Assembly: GCA_016283175.1 (NCBI GenBank)
Contig: JAEEMK010000063.1
Location: 1-45,264 of the forward strand
Origin: Bacteroidales bacterium
GTDB lineage: Bacteria > Bacteroidota > Bacteroidia > Bacteroidales > P3
Direction of reading: 5' to 3'
DNA: 45,264 bases
A program made the position numbers and the translations under genes. The notes beneath the pieces were generated by a model, which saw only the letters and a program-made list of their open reading frames with translations, was not told the DNA's origin and did not search any database. Positions 1-9,070 of the stretch are shown here, one piece after another; position 1 is the stretch's first letter; each line of letters starts with the position of its first letter.

Positions 1-190
1 ACAGTATTTGTACAGTATATGTACAGTATATGTACGCTTTAGAAGCGTACATATACTGTACATATACTGTACAAATACTGTACATATGCCTTAGAAAGTA
101 TAGGGAAAAATCGTGGGAAAATGAAGTTTTAACCACGCCGCCACGCACAAGGCTTCTCCACGCGCTCCACCGGAGCTTGTGACATATGCC
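1..190. repeat. Palindromic intergenic repeat, copy A (left end cut by window)
   Basis: Bases 1-39 and 43-81 form a perfect 39-bp inverted repeat with a 3-nt loop (TAG). Each arm is built of 11-bp units of the form ACAGTAT(A/T)TGT. It is followed by CATATGCC (83-90), a roughly 90-bp spacer with a GTTTTAACC...CCGCCACGC stretch, a CTCCACCGGAG mini-hairpin (about 164-174), and a second CATATGCC (183-190). The same order of parts is found at 11814-11951. No ORF lies in it. The outer boundary GGCATATG seen in other copies would lie just before base 1. Function is unknown; it resembles REP/MITE-type intergenic repeats only in general design. Confidence 0.85.
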
Positions 191-475
191 AGGGAAAGTA
201 TATCGAAAATATCATTACTAACCATAATGAAAAAATATGAAACAAGGGTCATTATTATGTTTTGCGTTTTCGAAAATAGTTTGTATATTTGCAGATGAAA
301 CTAAAAATAAAATTAGCATAAAAAATTAAGTTAATAATTTAAAACACAAGTTATTATGAAAGTAATTCTATTTCGGTCAAGAGAACTTAGAGTTTTTTTC
401 GGGAATTAATTTTGTGTTTTTGATGTTTAATCTGGGTGAGATGGCCCACGTCCGTGGTTCCTGAAGAATGCCACA
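191..475. other. AT-rich intergenic region with tiny ORFs
   Basis: No convincing gene. It holds the promoter at 261-291, then two short open frames after it: an 8-codon frame at 295 and a 17-codon frame at 356-409 (begins MKVILFRSRE). The 17-codon frame is in the same phase as the 61-codon ORF at 476 but separated by stops at 428 and 437. These could be leader peptides, the remains of a decayed gene, or chance. Confidence 0.4.
261..291 (+). promoter_or_regulatory. Bacteroidota-type promoter upstream of the T9SS cargo gene
   Basis: TTTG at 261-264 and TATATTTG at 284-291 with 19 nt between match the Bacteroidota -33/-7 consensus TTTG-N19-TAnnTTTG. It would start a transcript near 298 that reads through the small ORFs to the gene at 676. 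Confidence 0.65.
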
Positions 476-661
476 ATGCGTCCCAGCCCAAATGACTGCA
501 ATGATGTCAAAACAATAGATATTGATATTTTGCCGAAAGTTCAGTATTTGCAAGATGTTGATGTATTGAACGACAGCAGGAGTTTGGATGGAGAAATAAA
601 AAGGAGCGATGTTTATTCAAATGGAAATGTTTATGAGTTTATACCAGATTTCAATCGATAG
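476..661 (+). CDS. Small hypothetical protein (61 aa)
   Basis: Open frame of 61 codons beginning MRPSPNDCND, acidic, with no signal peptide or membrane segment. It ends 14 bp before the T9SS cargo gene at 676 and lies downstream of the 261-291 promoter, so it may be co-transcribed. No family recognised. No clear start-site evidence: the frame continues upstream without a stop to 440, with no other ATG. It may be a real small protein, a leader, or the 3' remnant of a gene that has decayed. Confidence 0.3.
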   Translation: MRPSPNDCNDVKTIDIDILPKVQYLQDVDVLNDSRSLDGEIKRSDVYSNGNVYEFIPDFNR

Positions 662-675
662 TTACTTATGAAATT

Positions 676-2097
676 ATGAAAAAGATATTGTTTGTTTTTA
701 GTCTTTTGTTGTCAATAGGTGCACAGAGTCAGAACATTATTACTTTAGGTGACGCCGATAATGGATATATATTGCCAGAAAACATAAATCCCTATTTGTT
801 GGCTACTCAGGGTGGTGAGCCCAATTACTTTATAGTATCTTGTATACGACAAGGGAATGTATATCCGATACAACCAATCGGCACAAGAATTTATGGGATA
901 GCTTGTATGTTGTGTGATAACATACCCGACAGTGTTGAAGTATATGCTTTTTTGTTCTTTGAATCAGAAGGTTGCGTTGCATTTGACTCTATTCGTGTAG
1001 ACACGGTTGTACCAACAAGTTACCTGCTTTTGGAATACGATAATATGGACACACTTATTCCAGTGTATGAGGTTTTCTTTGAAAGGGGATATTATATTGA
1101 CAGTTCAGCGCCTATTGTCGCATTGGGCTATAAACTCACACCGGAGGTGCAGAGTCGATATGCCTTTGCGTTGTATAACCGACATGGCTCACATAATTCT
1201 ATCTCAGAAATTAACAATAGAGGTTTTTCATATAGTAAATATGGTGATTGTAACACCTATCCCCCGACTTGTTTTTATGGTGCTTTCCCCATCATCGACA
1301 GCACGTTGCGGATACGTCACGAGCAGGCATCGACGTGCGGTGACGTAGGACAGCTACGTGCCGACTATACAGGTGTGCGTGTTCATAAGCTGCACTGGAG
1401 TGACACTAATGAACATTGTTTGTACCAGGTGGCATATGGTCGCGCCAATCTGCCATTTTCGAACTATAACGTCGTCGAGACGACGGACACAAGCTATGTG
1501 GTTGCCGGACTTTTATACGGCGAGACCTATGCTTTCCGCGTTCGCGCCAAGTGCTGCTTCAACGACACAATGTCTATGTGGCGACCTTGGAGCGACACAG
1601 TGCGATTCTCGCGTCCCTACTACACCCTCACGTTGCTTGCCAACAACGACGAGTGGGGCACCGTGGGCGGTGGAGGCAGGTACGAGCGAAACGACACGGT
1701 GGCGATAGCCGCCTATCCTGCCGACAGTTGCACCTTTGAGGGCTGGAGCGACGGCGACACCAGCAATCCGCGCACCATCACACTGGTGTGCGACACGACG
1801 ATTACCGCTGTTTTTGCATATCATCAGGACAGTACATCCGTGCTGGCAGGAGAAAACATCGACAGCCGTTTTGTCACGCTGACACCTAACCCTGCCTGCG
1901 ACGCAGTGCAGGTGATGTCGTCACTGGGCATAAACAGTGTGGATGTGTACAACCTTCAGGGACTGCTGATGGCAGAGGCCAAAGCCGACAGCATCACGGT
2001 ATCGATCAGCACAAGAAACTGGCCTACGGGAACATACATTGTCGTTGTCCATACTCCGGCCGGCAGCTTCTCAAAACGCCTTGTGGTAAAAAAATAG
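676..2097 (+). CDS. Secreted T9SS cargo protein with Fn3-like and InlB-B-like repeat domains
   Basis: 473 aa. Residues 1-18 are a signal peptide (MKKILFVFSLLLSIGAQSQ). The N-terminal part to about residue 210 is of unknown fold. About 225-310 looks like a fibronectin type III domain (YRVRAK-type strand: TYAFRVRAKC, then WRPWSDTVRF). About 316-380 is the small beta repeat often called divergent InlB B-repeat (TFEGWSDGDTSNP, TITAVF). The last 75-80 residues are a type A T9SS sorting domain (LTPNPACD, VDVYNLQG, WPTGTYIVVV, KRLVVKK). It is therefore predicted to be exported through Sec, moved out by T9SS, and released or surface-attached. The coding DNA is clearly AT-rich up to about 1290 and richer in GC after it, suggesting a mosaic gene. 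It precedes another T9SS cargo gene, the C10 protease. Substrate or ligand unknown. Confidence 0.85.
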   Translation: MKKILFVFSLLLSIGAQSQNIITLGDADNGYILPENINPYLLATQGGEPNYFIVSCIRQGNVYPIQPIGTRIYGIACMLCDNIPDSVEVYAFLFFESEGCVAFDSIRVDTVVPTSYLLLEYDNMDTLIPVYEVFFERGYYIDSSAPIVALGYKLTPEVQSRYAFALYNRHGSHNSISEINNRGFSYSKYGDCNTYPPTCFYGAFPIIDSTLRIRHEQASTCGDVGQLRADYTGVRVHKLHWSDTNEHCLYQVAYGRANLPFSNYNVVETTDTSYVVAGLLYGETYAFRVRAKCCFNDTMSMWRPWSDTVRFSRPYYTLTLLANNDEWGTVGGGGRYERNDTVAIAAYPADSCTFEGWSDGDTSNPRTITLVCDTTITAVFAYHQDSTSVLAGENIDSRFVTLTPNPACDAVQVMSSLGINSVDVYNLQGLLMAEAKADSITVSISTRNWPTGTYIVVVHTPAGSFSKRLVVKK

Positions 2098-2126
2098 GCC
2101 AGACTGTCTGATTTGATTTTTTTCCG

Positions 2127-2134
2127 TAACTTTG
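2127..2134 (+). promoter_or_regulatory. Probable -7 box for the C10 protease gene
   Basis: TAACTTTG followed by GC fits the Bacteroidota -7 consensus TAnnTTTG and lies 26 bp before the ATG at 2161. No good -33 TTTG lies at the right distance (a TTTG occurs only 11 nt upstream), so support is moderate. Confidence 0.45.
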
Positions 2135-2160
2135 CAGCATAAAACACAACACTTCACATT

Positions 2161-4269
2161 ATGAGAAAAACCATTTTGTCACTTGTACTACTGATACTTA
2201 CAGCATCCTTCCCAGCAAATGCCACACCTGTAGACAGCAATACTGCACGCAAAGTGGCTGTCAACTTTCTCCATTCGCAGGGTATGAAGTCCTGCAGCAT
2301 CAATGTCACCGATATCAGCACATCGATTCCTTTCACGGATATTTATGTTTTCAGCATCGGCAAAGAGACTGGTTTCGTGGTTATTGCTGGCGACGACAAC
2401 ACCGAACCCATTCTTGCATACTCGCTTACCGAGCCGTTCCCGACAGAGGCTATGCCACCCCATATATACGCTTGGTTCAAAGGATACGAGCAGGAAATAC
2501 AACAGAATCGGCATTCTGCAAAATCACACTCTGTCAAGGAACAATGGACCAGCCTGCTGGAAGACCGTGTCGAATACAGTCCTAAGGAAATAATCTCACA
2601 GATGTTGACAACTGTCTGGGACCAAAGCCCTTATTACAACGAGTTTTGCCCCTACGACAGCAACGCCCGCAGACGCCCACCCTGCGGCTGCACAGCCACT
2701 GCCACAGCACAGATTATGAAGATGTTCAACCATCCCGCCCAGGGATATGGCTCGGAGTCGTACACGAACCATAATTACGGTTTTCTTTCGGCTGACTACG
2801 GCAACACCAACTATCAGTGGGACACAATGCCGAACAAGCTTGACATTTACAGCAACGAAACGCAAGTCAACGCTGTCGCTGAACTCATCTACCACATCGG
2901 TGTGGCAGTGAATATGGACTATTCTATGGGAGGCAGCGGCGGCAAGACGGCAAGCTACGGCTACGGCGGCGAAGCGTCGTCGGAAAACGCATTGAAATAT
3001 AACTTCCGCTACAGTCCCTACATTTGGACTGCGTTCCGCATCGACTACACGCTGGAAGACTGGAGCGAGCTGATGGTCAACGAGCTGCGCGCCGGAAGGC
3101 CAATCCTTTATGCCGGTTACGACGAAGTGCAAGCGGGTCACGCTTTCGTATTCGACGGATATAACAGCAGCACCAACCGATTCCACATCAACTGGGGTTG
3201 GGGCGGCAAATACAACGGATACTACAAGCTTGACAACCTTACACCTTCAGCAGGAGCAGTGTCGTCGAACTACAACTTCAACCTCTTCGCCACCGCCACA
3301 ATAGGCATTGAACCTTTCAGCCAATTCGGCGAAGCAACCACGACAGTTGCCATCACCACCGAAGGCGAGGGCAACGTCACCGGTGCAGGCACCTACAACT
3401 TCGGCGACACCATAACACTAACCGCCACAGCTGCCAACACGCATACACGCTTTGTGCAGTGGAGCGACGGATGCCGCTACAATCCTCGTTCTACCGTTGC
3501 CACCGGCGGTTCCTTGCAATTCACGGCACAGTTTGCGCCACTGCGCAGCGACACGTTGCGATTCCACACTTGCGACAACTCTATGAACCGTGCAAGCAAC
3601 ATACCTGTAGGTCTTGGCGCCGATTCGGTGTGGGGCATACGCATACCCGCCGAAGCCATCCGCAACGGTGCTCAGCTCAATGCTGTACGCTTTATGGGTC
3701 GCTGGGAGGGCACTCATACATTGACCATCCTTGGCGGCACCGACAGTCCTGAGACTACACTTTACACAGCCACCTTCTTCGACAGTCTGGCCTATCCGTT
3801 CTCATATTACCAGCACAACCTGTCGGCTCCTGTCACCGTCGGCGACGGACAGTCGCTTTGGGTGGTGCTGAAATGCACCGATGTCGACACGCCTGGTGTC
3901 TTCTCTATCTATGGCGGTAACCCCTACGGTATGCTTTCGGGAGCAGACTTGACGGAAATGAGCGACCAATGGAAGTTCAGCTGGATGATTGAAGCCCTCT
4001 TTACAGGCAATGCCGGCATCAATGATGCCCAGCTTTCATCTCTTAGCTTCTCACTCTACCCCAACCCTGCCAGTGACCACATAACACTTGGCAAATTGCC
4101 GGACAATGCCAAGGTTGAGATTATCGACATCAACGGACGCGAGGTCTTTGCCACGCGCTCTGCAGGGAATGAGCTGACAATTGATAATGCGCACCTTATC
4201 CCCGGCATCTACCTTGTCCGCGTTACCAGCGACAAAGGCATCGGGACACAGCGACTGGTGGTGAAGTAA
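2161..4269 (+). CDS. Secreted C10-family cysteine peptidase (streptopain/interpain-like) with T9SS sorting domain
   Basis: 702 aa. Signal peptide at residues 1-21, then a propeptide of the C10/Spi type to about 135 (ARKVAVNFL, FVVIAGDDN, PILAYS). The catalytic domain spans about 140-380. Nucleophile Cys177 lies in CGCTATATAQIM, general base His327 in QAGHAFVFDGY, and Trp345 in FHINWGWGG. This is the streptopain (SpeB) signature, so an active papain-fold endopeptidase made as a zymogen is expected. About 390-460 is the same InlB-B-like repeat as in the upstream protein (FVQWSDGCRYNPR). A jelly-roll-like region follows at about 465-625. The last 75 residues are a T9SS type A sorting domain (LYPNPASDH, VEIIDINGREV, GIYLVRVTSDKG, QRLVVK). 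It meets the opposite-strand gene at 4270 with no gap. Predicted role: extracellular protein degradation or host interaction. Confidence 0.93.
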   Translation: MRKTILSLVLLILTASFPANATPVDSNTARKVAVNFLHSQGMKSCSINVTDISTSIPFTDIYVFSIGKETGFVVIAGDDNTEPILAYSLTEPFPTEAMPPHIYAWFKGYEQEIQQNRHSAKSHSVKEQWTSLLEDRVEYSPKEIISQMLTTVWDQSPYYNEFCPYDSNARRRPPCGCTATATAQIMKMFNHPAQGYGSESYTNHNYGFLSADYGNTNYQWDTMPNKLDIYSNETQVNAVAELIYHIGVAVNMDYSMGGSGGKTASYGYGGEASSENALKYNFRYSPYIWTAFRIDYTLEDWSELMVNELRAGRPILYAGYDEVQAGHAFVFDGYNSSTNRFHINWGWGGKYNGYYKLDNLTPSAGAVSSNYNFNLFATATIGIEPFSQFGEATTTVAITTEGEGNVTGAGTYNFGDTITLTATAANTHTRFVQWSDGCRYNPRSTVATGGSLQFTAQFAPLRSDTLRFHTCDNSMNRASNIPVGLGADSVWGIRIPAEAIRNGAQLNAVRFMGRWEGTHTLTILGGTDSPETTLYTATFFDSLAYPFSYYQHNLSAPVTVGDGQSLWVVLKCTDVDTPGVFSIYGGNPYGMLSGADLTEMSDQWKFSWMIEALFTGNAGINDAQLSSLSFSLYPNPASDHITLGKLPDNAKVEIIDINGREVFATRSAGNELTIDNAHLIPGIYLVRVTSDKGIGTQRLVVK

Positions 4270-4662
4270 CTAAGAAACAACCGCACTCAGAAAGATAAGC
4301 ACAAACGGTCCCAGCACAAACGCCCAAAAGCGGACCAAACGCAATACAGGATGTTCTTTCCTATATTGCTCATAACGTTCTTGCAGCGACTTGCGTCGCT
4401 CCTTCGAACCGTTGCGTTTAAAGAATACCATCAGCAGAATAGCAAAGAGTGCTATCGCTATCAGTAGAGTGTATATGTTCAATGGCCAAATACCGGCAAC
4501 CGAACAGACAAACAGTATATCAAACAAATAGAAGAACAGAAAGCCCACAATGAAACTGTTGGCTTGAAAATAAGGGTCTTTTATTCCGCCGAAGAAAAGT
4601 GTCTCCGGGGAACGCTCCCAGGCACGATAAACTATGCACCAGCTCAGATCCAGTATGTTCAT
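4270..4662 (-). CDS. Hypothetical membrane protein (130 aa)
   Basis: 130 aa with three likely membrane segments (about 36-58, 62-82, 108-129) and a basic, charged cytosolic stretch between the second and third (KRNGSKERRKSLQERYEQYRKEH). No family recognised. It starts 7 bp after the end of the MFS transporter gene on the same strand, so the two probably share a transcript. Its stop codon abuts the stop of the convergent C10 protease gene. Confidence 0.7.
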   Translation of the reverse strand: MNILDLSWCIVYRAWERSPETLFFGGIKDPYFQANSFIVGFLFFYLFDILFVCSVAGIWPLNIYTLLIAIALFAILLMVFFKRNGSKERRKSLQERYEQYRKEHPVLRLVRFWAFVLGPFVLIFLSAVVS

Positions 4663-4669
4663 AGAACAA

Positions 4670-5926
4670 CTATTCTGTCGGAATGTCTTTGTTCACATTC
4701 TTGCTGCCAACAAGGGCGTAGAAGAGTATATAGGCAAAACCAAGAATGACAATCCAATAGCTTCCAACATAGCCGATGCTGTCAGCGAGCAGGTTCTGGA
4801 AGAACGGCAGTATGCCACCGCCACAGACAAGTGTCATAAAGATGCCACTGGCAACCGGAGTGTATTTACCCAAACCTTCGGCAGACAGGTTGAAGATGGC
4901 GCCCCACATAACCGAAGTGCAGAGTCCACAAAGCGTGGCGAAAGCAATCTTGAGTGGCACATCGGCACCGTGGAGATGCACCGTCGATGCTTCAGGAATG
5001 AAAATTAAACAGAGGATGAACACAATGGCAATGGTCGATGCAGTTGCGAGCATAGCCTTCGACGACACTTTTCCGCCAAGCAGTCCACCGATGAAGCGAC
5101 CCACAAGCATAAGGAACCAGTAAGCTCCAATGAACCATCCCGCCAGGTCGGCACCCAGTCCAAGACCGTCGCCAGGTGTGGTCATATAAAGGTTGGCAGT
5201 GTTGGGGATGCCCACTTCGACACCAACATAGAAGAAAATGGCAATGGCACCCAGCACAAAGTGGCGGAACGACATAGGGCTGTATTTGTCCTTTGGTTTT
5301 GCCTGGTGTTCAGCCTTAGTTTCGATATGCGGTTCTGGGATTCGGGTCAGCATAATGACCAGAAAAGCGACAGCAAATATAGCCATTGCTATAATCATTG
5401 CCGGTGCTGCATCGGAGACATTGGCCATATCGACCGAGCCACCGATGAGGTAGCCCAGCAGGATTGGAGCCAACGTGGCACCAGTCGAGTTGATAGTACC
5501 GCCCCACTGGATAAGCTGGTTGCCCTTATTGCCGCCACCTCCGAGAGTGTTGAGCATAGGATTTACAACGATATTGAGCAAGCACATCGAGAAGCCAGCC
5601 ACGAGGGCACCGGCCACATAGACGGCGAAACTTTCGGCATATCCCGACATAAACTGGATTCCCACGCCGACAAAACCGACGGTTACAGCCAGCAGCGACG
5701 TAAATTTATAGCCCTTGCGACGCAGGATAAGGCCAGCGGGTATTCCCATACAGGCGTAGGCGATGAAGTTGGCCAGCGTGCCCAGCTGGGCAATGGCGTT
5801 GCTTGTGCCGAACTGGTTTTTGACGATGACACCCATCGAGCCAGCAAAATTAGTGACGAATGCTATCATAAAGAACAGCAGGAACATCACGATGATGGGG
5901 ATTGTGTAGTTTTGTTTCTTGTCCAT
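4670..5926 (-). CDS. Sugar MFS transporter (FucP/FHS-like)
   Basis: 418 aa from the chosen start MDKKQNYTIP at 5926. An upstream in-frame start at 5980 would add 18 residues, but these run back into the ATP-synthase terminator hairpin, so it is rejected. Twelve hydrophobic segments are visible. The MFS loop 2-3 signature is present as AGLILRRKGYK near residue 61-71, and the family-typical NFAGSMGVIVKNQF follows helix 1. It most resembles the fucose/glucose-galactose:H+ symporter group of Bacteroidota, which import hexoses with protons. The substrate cannot be told from sequence. It lies downstream of the atp operon on the same strand but behind a terminator, and is followed by a small membrane protein gene. 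Confidence 0.8.
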   Translation of the reverse strand: MDKKQNYTIPIIVMFLLFFMIAFVTNFAGSMGVIVKNQFGTSNAIAQLGTLANFIAYACMGIPAGLILRRKGYKFTSLLAVTVGFVGVGIQFMSGYAESFAVYVAGALVAGFSMCLLNIVVNPMLNTLGGGGNKGNQLIQWGGTINSTGATLAPILLGYLIGGSVDMANVSDAAPAMIIAMAIFAVAFLVIMLTRIPEPHIETKAEHQAKPKDKYSPMSFRHFVLGAIAIFFYVGVEVGIPNTANLYMTTPGDGLGLGADLAGWFIGAYWFLMLVGRFIGGLLGGKVSSKAMLATASTIAIVFILCLIFIPEASTVHLHGADVPLKIAFATLCGLCTSVMWGAIFNLSAEGLGKYTPVASGIFMTLVCGGGILPFFQNLLADSIGYVGSYWIVILGFAYILFYALVGSKNVNKDIPTE

Positions 5927-5940
5927 AAATATTGTGTTTG

Positions 5941-5978
5941 AATAAAATAAAAGCGGGAAGTGCACAAGTCCACTTCCC
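5941..5978 (-). terminator. Rho-independent terminator of the atp operon
   Basis: Read on the minus strand: an 8-bp stem GGGAAGTG/CACTTCCC (5971-5978 and 5955-5962) with an 8-nt loop, then GCTTTTATTTTATT. It lies 17 bp past the atpG stop and separates the ATP synthase genes from the MFS transporter. Confidence 0.75.
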
Positions 5979-5995
5979 ACATAGATGCTTTGTTG

Positions 5996-6868
5996 TTAGC
6001 CTTTCAGTGCTTCCGAGCCACTGACAATCTCAATAATCTCGTTGGTAATGGCGGCTTGGCGAGCCTTGTTGTAACTGAGTCGCAGCTCTTTGAGCAATTC
6101 GGTGGCGTTGTCGGTTGCTTTCTGCATAGCCGTCATACGGGCACCGTGCTCGGCAGCCAGAGAATCAAGGATCACGCGATAGAACTGCGAACGCAGTGTC
6201 AGAGGTATCATCTCACGCAGTATTGTCTCCTTGCCAGGTTCATAGATATAGTCATTACGCGTTGTTCCTTCATTATTGGAACCGTTTTTAGGAAGCACCG
6301 GCAAAAACTGTTCAGTAGACAGAATCTGTGTCAATGAGTTTTTGAACTGATTGTACACCAACTCTATGCAGTCGTATTCTTTATTACAGAACGACTCCAT
6401 TATGCTGTCGCATATATTCGAAATAGCATCAAACGAAGGACTGTCGAGCAGATCATCGTATGACGCAACGACAAGACCATTCTGTTTTGCAAAGAATTCC
6501 GATCCACGCTTGCCTATAGTAATCATTTTCACCGAGCCGCATCCTACAGACCGGTAATGAGCCATACGCACCGTCGCCTCCTTGATGACATTGGAGTTGA
6601 AAGCACCGCAAAGGCCCTTGTTTGAAGTTACCACAACCAGCAAAACAGTGTTCAGCGGTCGCACTTCGTGATACGCAGTCACAACACCATCCTCAATGTC
6701 GATATCATTGATGATGGCATTAAGCTGTGCTGCGTAGGGCCGCATACCCAAAATTGCATTTTGAGCTCTGCGGAATTTGGCGGCACTGACCATCTTCATT
6801 GCCGAAGTGATCTGCTGCGTGCTACTGACCGAGGCTATGCGTGTCCTGACTTCTTTTAAGTTAGCCAT
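5996..6868 (-). CDS. atpG: ATP synthase F1 subunit gamma
   Basis: 290 aa, the usual length. This is the central rotor shaft of F1, coupling c-ring rotation to catalysis in the alpha3beta3 head. The N-terminal helix begins MANLKEVRTRIASVSSTQQITSAMKMVSAAK, and the C-terminal helix with TDNATELLKELRLSYNKARQAAITNEIIEIVSG is highly typical. The central Rossmann-like part contains VVVTSNKGLCGAFN. It is the last gene of the atpE-F-H-A-G run, 30 bp after atpA, and is followed by a terminator. Function is certain. Confidence 0.97.
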   Translation of the reverse strand: MANLKEVRTRIASVSSTQQITSAMKMVSAAKFRRAQNAILGMRPYAAQLNAIINDIDIEDGVVTAYHEVRPLNTVLLVVVTSNKGLCGAFNSNVIKEATVRMAHYRSVGCGSVKMITIGKRGSEFFAKQNGLVVASYDDLLDSPSFDAISNICDSIMESFCNKEYDCIELVYNQFKNSLTQILSTEQFLPVLPKNGSNNEGTTRNDYIYEPGKETILREMIPLTLRSQFYRVILDSLAAEHGARMTAMQKATDNATELLKELRLSYNKARQAAITNEIIEIVSGSEALKG

Positions 6869-6898
6869 AATTAAGTTAAGGTTAATTCAACGTTAACA

Positions 6899-8479
6899 TC
6901 ATTTTGCATATTTCGCGCTTAAATCGGCAGCAACACGGCGCATCGTAGCCAAATCGTCGTCCAACAGCTTGCCTGCTTTAAGATTGGCAAGCAACTGCGG
7001 ATGGTTCTGACGCAGGAAGAAAATATACTCAGTCTCAAAGTTGCGCACCTTGTCGACAGGAACTTTCTGTATCAAGCCATTGGTCCCGCAGAAGATAATG
7101 GCCACCTGTTCCTCGACGGGCATAGGCGTATACTGCGGCTGTTTGAGGATCTCGACATTGCGGACACCCTTGTCAAGCACCGCCTTGGTAGCGGCATCAA
7201 GGTCGCTGCCGAACTTCGAGAAAGCCTCCAACTCGCGGTACTGAGCCTGGTCAAGCTTCAGAGTACCGGCAATCTTCTTCATCGACTTGATCTGAGCCTT
7301 GCCACCCACGCGGCTGACCGATATACCGACATTGATAGCAGGACGCACACCACTGTTGAAGAGGTTGGTCTCAAGAAATATCTGTCCGTCGGTGATGGAA
7401 ATAACATTTGTGGGGATGTAAGCCGACACGTCGCCTGCCTGCGTCTCAATGATGGGCAGCGCCGTCAACGAACCGCCACCACGCACTTTGTCCTTGAGCG
7501 AAGCCGGCAGGTCGTTCATCTGACGTGCGATTTCATCGCTCTGGATGATACGTGCTGCACGCTCCAGCAGACGGCTGTGCAGGTAGAACACATCGCCAGG
7601 ATAAGCCTCGCGTCCCGGCGGGCGACGCAGCAGCAGCGAGACCTCACGATAAGCCACAGCTTGTTTCGACAGGTCGTCATAAATGACAAGGGCATTGCGT
7701 CCCGTGTCGCGGAAATATTCGCCAATGGCGGCACCTGCGAAAGGAGCGTAGAACTGCATTGCTGCCGGATCGGAGGCTGTTGCAGCCACAACGATGGTGT
7801 AAGCCATTGCGCCTTTTTCTTCAAGATTCTTGACAAGGTTGGCCACAGTCGAGCCTTTCTGTCCGCAGGCTACGTAAATGCAATAAACAGGGTCGCCAGC
7901 GTCGTAGAAGTTCTTCTGATTGATGATAGTGTCAATGGCTATGGCAGTCTTACCTGTCTGGCGGTCACCGATAATGAGCTCGCGCTGACCGCGTCCGATG
8001 GGAATCATAGAGTCGATAGCCTTGATGCCCGTCTGAAGCGGTTGCTCGACAGGCTGACGGAAGATGACACCGGGAGCTTTGCGTTCTATAGGCATATCGA
8101 ACAGTTCACCCTCTATAGGGCCCTTGCCGTCAATGGGCTCGCCAATGGTGTTGATGACACGACCCACAAGCTGTTCGCCCACTTTGACCGAGGCAATGCG
8201 CTTGGTGCGTTTCACGGTGTCGCCCTCATTGATGGTATTGCTTTCGGCAAGCATCACGATACCGACATTGTCCTCTTCAAGGTTCTGGACAATGCCTTGT
8301 TCGCCCGACTCAAACTCTACAAGCTCGCCGCTCTGGGCATTGTTGAGGCCATAGACGCGGGCAATGCCGTCGCCGACAGTAAGGACAGTGCCTATCTCCT
8401 CAAGCTGTACTTCAAGACCAACGTCTGCTAATTGTTTTTTCAAGATCGCCGATACTTCGGCAGGTTTTATTTCGGACAT
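6899..8479 (-). CDS. atpA: ATP synthase F1 subunit alpha
   Basis: 526 aa. Non-catalytic nucleotide-binding subunit of F1. The P-loop GDRQTGKT is at residues 171-178 and the alpha-subunit signature ([14 protein letters not shown]) near 375-390. The N-terminal beta barrel ([11 protein letters not shown]) and C-terminal helical domain are complete. It sits 27 bp downstream of atpH and 30 bp upstream of atpG. The partner beta subunit (atpD) is not in this window. Confidence 0.98.
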   Translation of the reverse strand: MSEIKPAEVSAILKKQLADVGLEVQLEEIGTVLTVGDGIARVYGLNNAQSGELVEFESGEQGIVQNLEEDNVGIVMLAESNTINEGDTVKRTKRIASVKVGEQLVGRVINTIGEPIDGKGPIEGELFDMPIERKAPGVIFRQPVEQPLQTGIKAIDSMIPIGRGQRELIIGDRQTGKTAIAIDTIINQKNFYDAGDPVYCIYVACGQKGSTVANLVKNLEEKGAMAYTIVVAATASDPAAMQFYAPFAGAAIGEYFRDTGRNALVIYDDLSKQAVAYREVSLLLRRPPGREAYPGDVFYLHSRLLERAARIIQSDEIARQMNDLPASLKDKVRGGGSLTALPIIETQAGDVSAYIPTNVISITDGQIFLETNLFNSGVRPAINVGISVSRVGGKAQIKSMKKIAGTLKLDQAQYRELEAFSKFGSDLDAATKAVLDKGVRNVEILKQPQYTPMPVEEQVAIIFCGTNGLIQKVPVDKVRNFETEYIFFLRQNHPQLLANLKAGKLLDDDLATMRRVAADLSAKYAK

Positions 8480-8506
8480 AAAAATGATTTTTTTCGATAT
8501 GAAGTA

Positions 8507-9064
8507 TTAAAGTTTGCTTTCGTAAACATTCTTGCTGAACTCCATGCGCAACTGCGCCACGGCGCTGCTGATACGAGCGTCATACATATTGCCGTCGAAA
8601 GTTATGCTTAGACCACCGAGGATGGACGGATCCACCACAGTCTCCAGTTCCACACTCTTGTGTGTAAAGTCGCCCACCTTCTGACATACAGCATCTTTGA
8701 CATCATCGGACACAGGCGTTGCTGTGACAAGCTGCGACAGCACAATGTTCTTGTGGTCGCGATAGAGCTGCACAAACGCATCGGCGATGCCACGCAGATT
8801 GACAGTGCGGCGCTTGCGAACCACAAACTCCAAAAAGAGCATCGTCACTTTGCTGACACGCTCGCCAAACAAGTCACGCAGTACCCCCGTCTTCCTGTGT
8901 TCAGGGATGACAGGATTAGCAAAAACAGTGCCGAGAATGTGATTGTCGGCGCAAGTGCCGGCCACAAGTCGCATATCCTCGTTCACAGCGTCCAGCTGGT
9001 CCGTGTCGGAGGCCACAAGGAAGAGTGCCTTGGCGTAGTTTATGTTGATACGGTAGTTTTCCAC
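8507..9064 (-). CDS. atpH: ATP synthase subunit delta
   Basis: 185 aa, normal length for the delta (OSCP) peripheral-stalk subunit that holds F1 to the b subunits. It begins with YRININYAKALFLVASD. The C-terminal part contains the family pattern around VDPSILGGLSITFDGNMYDARISSAVAQLR. It starts 6 bp after the atpF stop, and atpA follows after 27 bp. Sequence is diverged between species in this family, but context and the C-terminal motif make the call safe. Confidence 0.95.
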   Translation of the reverse strand: MENYRININYAKALFLVASDTDQLDAVNEDMRLVAGTCADNHILGTVFANPVIPEHRKTGVLRDLFGERVSKVTMLFLEFVVRKRRTVNLRGIADAFVQLYRDHKNIVLSQLVTATPVSDDVKDAVCQKVGDFTHKSVELETVVDPSILGGLSITFDGNMYDARISSAVAQLRMEFSKNVYESKL

Positions 9065-9070
9065 TGTTTT

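Noticed and set aside
4670..5980. MFS transporter start at 5980
   Set aside because: The extra 18 codons are encoded by the atp terminator hairpin and following T-rich stretch.
7001..8431. 476-codon open frame on the plus strand, antisense to atpA
   Set aside because: Opposite a certain, highly conserved gene; the translation has no family likeness, and long antisense frames are expected from this codon use.
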